A stretch of 27,475 nucleotides of DNA from an uncultured Clostridium sp. (GTDB taxonomy: Bacteria > Bacillota > Clostridia > Clostridiales > Clostridiaceae): contig CAKVLD010000040.1 of assembly GCA_934755305.1 (NCBI GenBank), positions 1-27,475 of the forward strand, in the 5' to 3' direction. Under the pieces are notes generated by a model, which ran no database searches, was not told the DNA's origin, and saw only the letters and a program-made list of their open reading frames with translations. Made by a program: the position numbers and the translations under genes. This document shows, in pieces, positions 24,656-27,475 of this stretch (its first letter is position 1; each line of letters starts with the position of its first letter).

Positions 24656-24984
24656 TTAATGTCTTTTTCAATTTCTTTTAAGAATTCACTACCTATTCCT
24701 TTTCCTTGATCTTCATAATTTACGCAAAATTCATCTACGTAATATTCAATTCCTTCTATCCAAGGTTTCTTCATTCCAAGGCTTAAAGCTACTATCTTTC
24801 CCTCTACTGATCCTACATATCCTAAAAAATAATTGTTTTTAAAATAATTGTTGAAGAAATTAATTACCTTTTCTCTTGAATCATATATATCAAACCAAGG
24901 CTCTTTGGTAAATGTGTTTATAAATATATTTACACATTCTTCTATATTTTCTTCTTTCATCAATTCTACTTTTAAGTTACTCAT
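24646..24984 (-). CDS. GNAT-family N-acetyltransferase, C-terminally truncated
   Basis: The 112-residue product begins with a normal GNAT fold (VELMKEENIEECVNIFINTF, then ALSLGMKKPWIEGIEYYVDE) and contains acetyl-CoA motif A, CVNYEDQGKGIGSEFLKEIE, with the Q-x2-G-x-G signature. It stops at KDIKEK, so the usual last 40-50 residues (motif B, FYKKNGF-like strand) are missing. The text up to Ile-Glu-Gly-Ile-Glu-Tyr-Tyr resembles aminoglycoside 6'-acetyltransferase-like proteins of clostridia, but substrate assignment is not safe. GAGAGG precedes the ATG, and a good promoter is present. It is probably inactive because of the truncation. Confidence 0.75.
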   Translation of the reverse strand: MSNLKVELMKEENIEECVNIFINTFTKEPWFDIYDSREKVINFFNNYFKNNYFLGYVGSVEGKIVALSLGMKKPWIEGIEYYVDEFCVNYEDQGKGIGSEFLKEIEKDIKEK

Positions 24985-25028
24985 ATTGTTTTACCTCTCA
25001 CTTGTTTAGTTTTTTGAAATTACACTTT

Positions 25029-25057
25029 ATTTTAATAACAAAATACTTTATTGTCAA
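25029..25057 (-). promoter_or_regulatory. Sigma-A promoter of the GNAT/ABC transcription unit
   Basis: A consensus TTGACA (25057-25052), 17 bases, then TAAAAT (25034-25029) on the minus strand, about 45 bases before the GNAT ATG. Confidence 0.7.
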
Positions 25058-25074
25058 TTTTTTCATTTTAATAA

Positions 25075-25110
25075 AAGACACCTGCCAAAGTAATGCTTTG
25101 ACAGGTGTTA
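25075..25110 (-). terminator. Terminator after the multidomain gene
   Basis: ACACCTGTCAAAG (minus strand, 25108-25096) pairs with CTTTGGCAGGTGT (25090-25078), one mismatch, followed by CTTTTATT. It separates the multidomain gene from the GNAT gene. Confidence 0.88.
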
Positions 25111-25152
25111 ATTGTTTTACAAAGGTTTGCTTCACTTTATTATTTTTAATAT

Positions 25153-27475
25153 TTAAAAATTAAAAATATTTATCTTTCTCTTGTTTACTTTAACATTTAT
25201 ATTACTAAATATAGTTTTATGATTTACATTCTCCCAAGTTTTTGATATTAATCCTACTTTTTTTATGTGTTCTTTTTCTTCACTATATAGCTTATTCCAA
25301 TCATCATCTTCCTCTGTTTTGATATAAAAATCAACCTTATTACCTAAAATGGTAACTTTTAAATATAAATTTTCTGCTTGATAATATTCTTTAGCTAACA
25401 AATGTTCAGTAGCTCTTTCTGGACAATGCACCGAAACAATCTGTCTACTCTCATTACCAAAAAGATATTTTTCACCATCCTCTGCTTTTAATATTATTCC
25501 GCTGAAAAATGCAAATCCAATTTTGCTATCAGTCTTAACTTTACATTCAAATTCCACATTATCATTTTCATTAATATTTAATTCTATTTGGGCAGCATTT
25601 TCATTTGATAACCATGTATCATAAACCTTTTCATTTGAATGTATTACCGTAATCTTCTCATTGTCTTTCAATATTTGTGCTTTATTTCTATTTTTTATTC
25701 TAATACTATTTGTATTTTTATCTTTATCATCAGAATTACTTATACATATTTTATCTATAGCAGATATTATGTGTATCCTAAATTTATATTCTTTTTGTAT
25801 ATTATTATCTATAGCTTCTTTCAATGTAAACCTCATAGCTTCTCTCTTAGATAAGAAATATAGCATTTTTAATCTGATTTCTTCCCATGAATCCACTATA
25901 CTATTTTTCTCTTCAATTAGATTATTAAGTTCAACTTTATCTATATTCATTTTCTTCAATAACTTAAATAGAACATCATAATATACATATTTATAATTTA
26001 AAACTTTTGCATAGCCTCTTGTTAACGATTTTAAGTTATCATATTCTTTATTAAGTAATTGTACTTCTGGGAAATCAATAGATATCTTACCACTATTAAT
26101 ATCTTTTAATAGATTACTATGATCAACTAAAGCTTGTCTTATACTGTATTCTTTTAAAGTACTTTCATCTTTTTTTATTGTCCAAAAATATCCATTTTCT
26201 TTACCTTTTATGAAGTTCTCAAAACATTTATTAGCTACATTATACATAACATCATATGTTAGCATAAAATCCTTAAAAGTAGGATTAGCACCATTATCTA
26301 CATGTCCATTATCCATTATATAATATATTCCTCTTTTTCTATCATATCCTTTAATAATAAAGAAATGAATATGAGGTACAAGTTTATATTCTATATAATA
26401 TGGTAATTCTATTTGATCTGATGGAACTAATACCATGTACCCATCACTTAAAGCTCTTTCAATATTGGTATGAAAATCTTCTTCATTATCTATACAATAA
26501 TTAACTCTATCAACTACAACACCAAACTTCTTTTCTAAGACTTCCTTAGAAAATTTGTAGAAATTCTCATCCATATTCTCCACAAATAAATCCCATGAAA
26601 AATAATTATTTACCATAAACATTTCATAAAATACAGCCTCAAATAAATATAAATCAAAATAATCATCATTGATTGATTTATACATAATGGCCCAAGGTCT
26701 ATTAAAGCATGTAATTTCACTTGGATTATAATTATCTTCGTTTGATGTAATATTATTCATAATAACTTTATTAGGTAATTCATCTCTTGGATTTATTGGA
26801 AAACCAACTCCAAAAGCTGTTCCTAATGATATACAAACAGCTTTAGAATATTGTGAAAATGCAGCAGCCATTGCTGTTCCGTCATGAACCATTGTAATTT
26901 TATATTTTTCTCCTAATTTTTCATATAAAACTTTTTCTAAATATTCTTCGTAATTATCAGATATTAATCTTAACTTACCATATCCGCCTCTATTTTTAAA
27001 CTTTCCGTGTTCAATATAATTAGCAACACTTATTACAATTTCCTTATTTAAATCATACTTATTTTCTTTACACTGCTCAATTGTATCTATAAGACAATTT
27101 ATTATATATTCGTTTTCTAATTTTGCCTCTTCCTTTTCCTCTAATTCGTTATCAAATTCCCATTTAACATGTTTAGATTTCACCTTTTCTAAAGTATAAA
27201 CTTTATCAATACCATCTTTGCCTAACTTTATAACACTTCTCTTAATAAAACTTTGACCAAAATCTAGAGCAAGATTGAATTTATTTTTATCCTTTTTAGT
27301 AATATATTTTGATAAACCTTTTATTGCAGATTCAGCAGGATCTTCTACTAAAATAATGTTATAGCCTTCTTTTTCTAGCTTAAAAACTTCATCTATACAT
27401 TGTCTCATTATGTTTCCGAATTTTTTATTTGCAAGACCTCCAACCAAGATAACATTCTCTATTTCTGACCAGTAG
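25153..27475 (-). CDS. Multidomain protein: ASKHA/ROK-like, BtrH_N-like papain-fold domain, beta-sandwich tail (5' end outside window)
   Basis: The frame is open to the right edge (773 codons visible), so the start is missing; a TTG at 27447 is not the native start. Visible residues 1-55 (ENVILVGGLANKKFG, NIILVEDPAESAIKGLSKYI) look like the end of an ASKHA sugar-kinase-like domain. Residues about 65-235 begin a second one: NLALDFGQSFIKRSVI (phosphate-1 type), MVHDGTAMAAA, then VCISLGTAFGVGFP (phosphate-2 type), but the second lobe seems absent. Residues about 250-430 resemble BtrH_N: Cys in ITCFNRPWAIMYKSI, His in PHIHFFIIKGYD and Asp in YYIMDN suggest a papain-like triad. BtrH is an acyltransferase in butirosin synthesis. 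A helical linker follows, and the last 150 residues (FECKVKTDSKIGFAFFSGII, LYLKVTILGNKVDFYIKTEE) look like a jelly-roll. No signal peptide can be judged. Function unknown; a specialised-metabolite or glycoconjugate role is inference. Confidence 0.6.
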   Translation of the reverse strand, partial: YWSEIENVILVGGLANKKFGNIMRQCIDEVFKLEKEGYNIILVEDPAESAIKGLSKYITKKDKNKFNLALDFGQSFIKRSVIKLGKDGIDKVYTLEKVKSKHVKWEFDNELEEKEEAKLENEYIINCLIDTIEQCKENKYDLNKEIVISVANYIEHGKFKNRGGYGKLRLISDNYEEYLEKVLYEKLGEKYKITMVHDGTAMAAAFSQYSKAVCISLGTAFGVGFPINPRDELPNKVIMNNITSNEDNYNPSEITCFNRPWAIMYKSINDDYFDLYLFEAVFYEMFMVNNYFSWDLFVENMDENFYKFSKEVLEKKFGVVVDRVNYCIDNEEDFHTNIERALSDGYMVLVPSDQIELPYYIEYKLVPHIHFFIIKGYDRKRGIYYIMDNGHVDNGANPTFKDFMLTYDVMYNVANKCFENFIKGKENGYFWTIKKDESTLKEYSIRQALVDHSNLLKDINSGKISIDFPEVQLLNKEYDNLKSLTRGYAKVLNYKYVYYDVLFKLLKKMNIDKVELNNLIEEKNSIVDSWEEIRLKMLYFLSKREAMRFTLKEAIDNNIQKEYKFRIHIISAIDKICISNSDDKDKNTNSIRIKNRNKAQILKDNEKITVIHSNEKVYDTWLSNENAAQIELNINENDNVEFECKVKTDSKIGFAFFSGIILKAEDGEKYLFGNESRQIVSVHCPERATEHLLAKEYYQAENLYLKVTILGNKVDFYIKTEEDDDWNKLYSEEKEHIKKVGLISKTWENVNHKTIFSNINVKVNKRKINIFNF

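Noticed and set aside
25639..25981. Hydrophobic plus-strand frames
   Set aside because: Antisense shadows of the long minus-strand multidomain gene.

Overview
The window is very AT-rich DNA with strong AGGAGG-type ribosome binding sites, many simple hairpin-plus-T-run terminators, and proteins typical of low-GC Firmicutes. It is most likely chromosomal DNA from a Clostridium sensu stricto relative, probably plant-polysaccharide associated because pectate lyase and pectinesterase genes are present. No rRNA, tRNA or CRISPR array was seen.

Layout. 1-724: a TPR-repeat protein (minus, cut by the window edge). 1111-2298: an RlmI-type rRNA methyltransferase. 2445-3920: a decayed subtilisin-like protease with a cell-wall-binding tail. 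4140-5057: a membrane protein of unknown function. 5419-6006: an ECF transporter S component. 6067-8541: mobile-element wreckage in which a group II intron reverse transcriptase fragment is joined in frame to a pectinesterase that has lost its signal peptide and carries a frameshift. An IS21-type istA remnant lies back to back with it, followed by probable group II intron RNA. 8914-10087: small genes (ribbon-helix-helix-like, short DUF2922-like, YvrJ, DUF2922). 10180-10874: a degenerate Nudix protein and a 49-residue protein with a sporulation-like promoter. 10958-11872: a membrane-anchored Cys-motif protein flanked by two identical 46-bp terminators. 12036-14021: a secreted pectate lyase. 14316-18805: a complete Bce-type antimicrobial-peptide sensing and detoxification module (BceR, BceS, then BceA, BceB behind a BceR-type operator). 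19028-19860: galE with an internal deletion. 19974-21203: LL-diaminopimelate aminotransferase. 21304-24984: a pair of ABC exporter half-transporters that both lack a normal start codon, plus a truncated GNAT acetyltransferase. 25153-27475: the 3' part of a large multidomain protein (ASKHA/ROK-like, BtrH_N-like, then a beta-sandwich tail), cut by the window edge.

How it fits together. The Bce module is the only clearly complete multi-gene system: the kinase and regulator form one transcript ending in a large terminator, and the transporter genes form a second with their own operator. The pectate lyase and the broken pectinesterase suggest a former pectin-degradation capacity that has been partly lost. 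A striking share of the genes is damaged (protease, pectinesterase, intron RT, istA, galE, GNAT, probably both ABC subunits), so this looks like a region of ongoing deletion and decay around mobile-element debris. The best candidates for something new are the ASKHA-BtrH-like fusion at the right edge, the small DUF2922/YvrJ cluster, and the RT-pectinesterase chimera.
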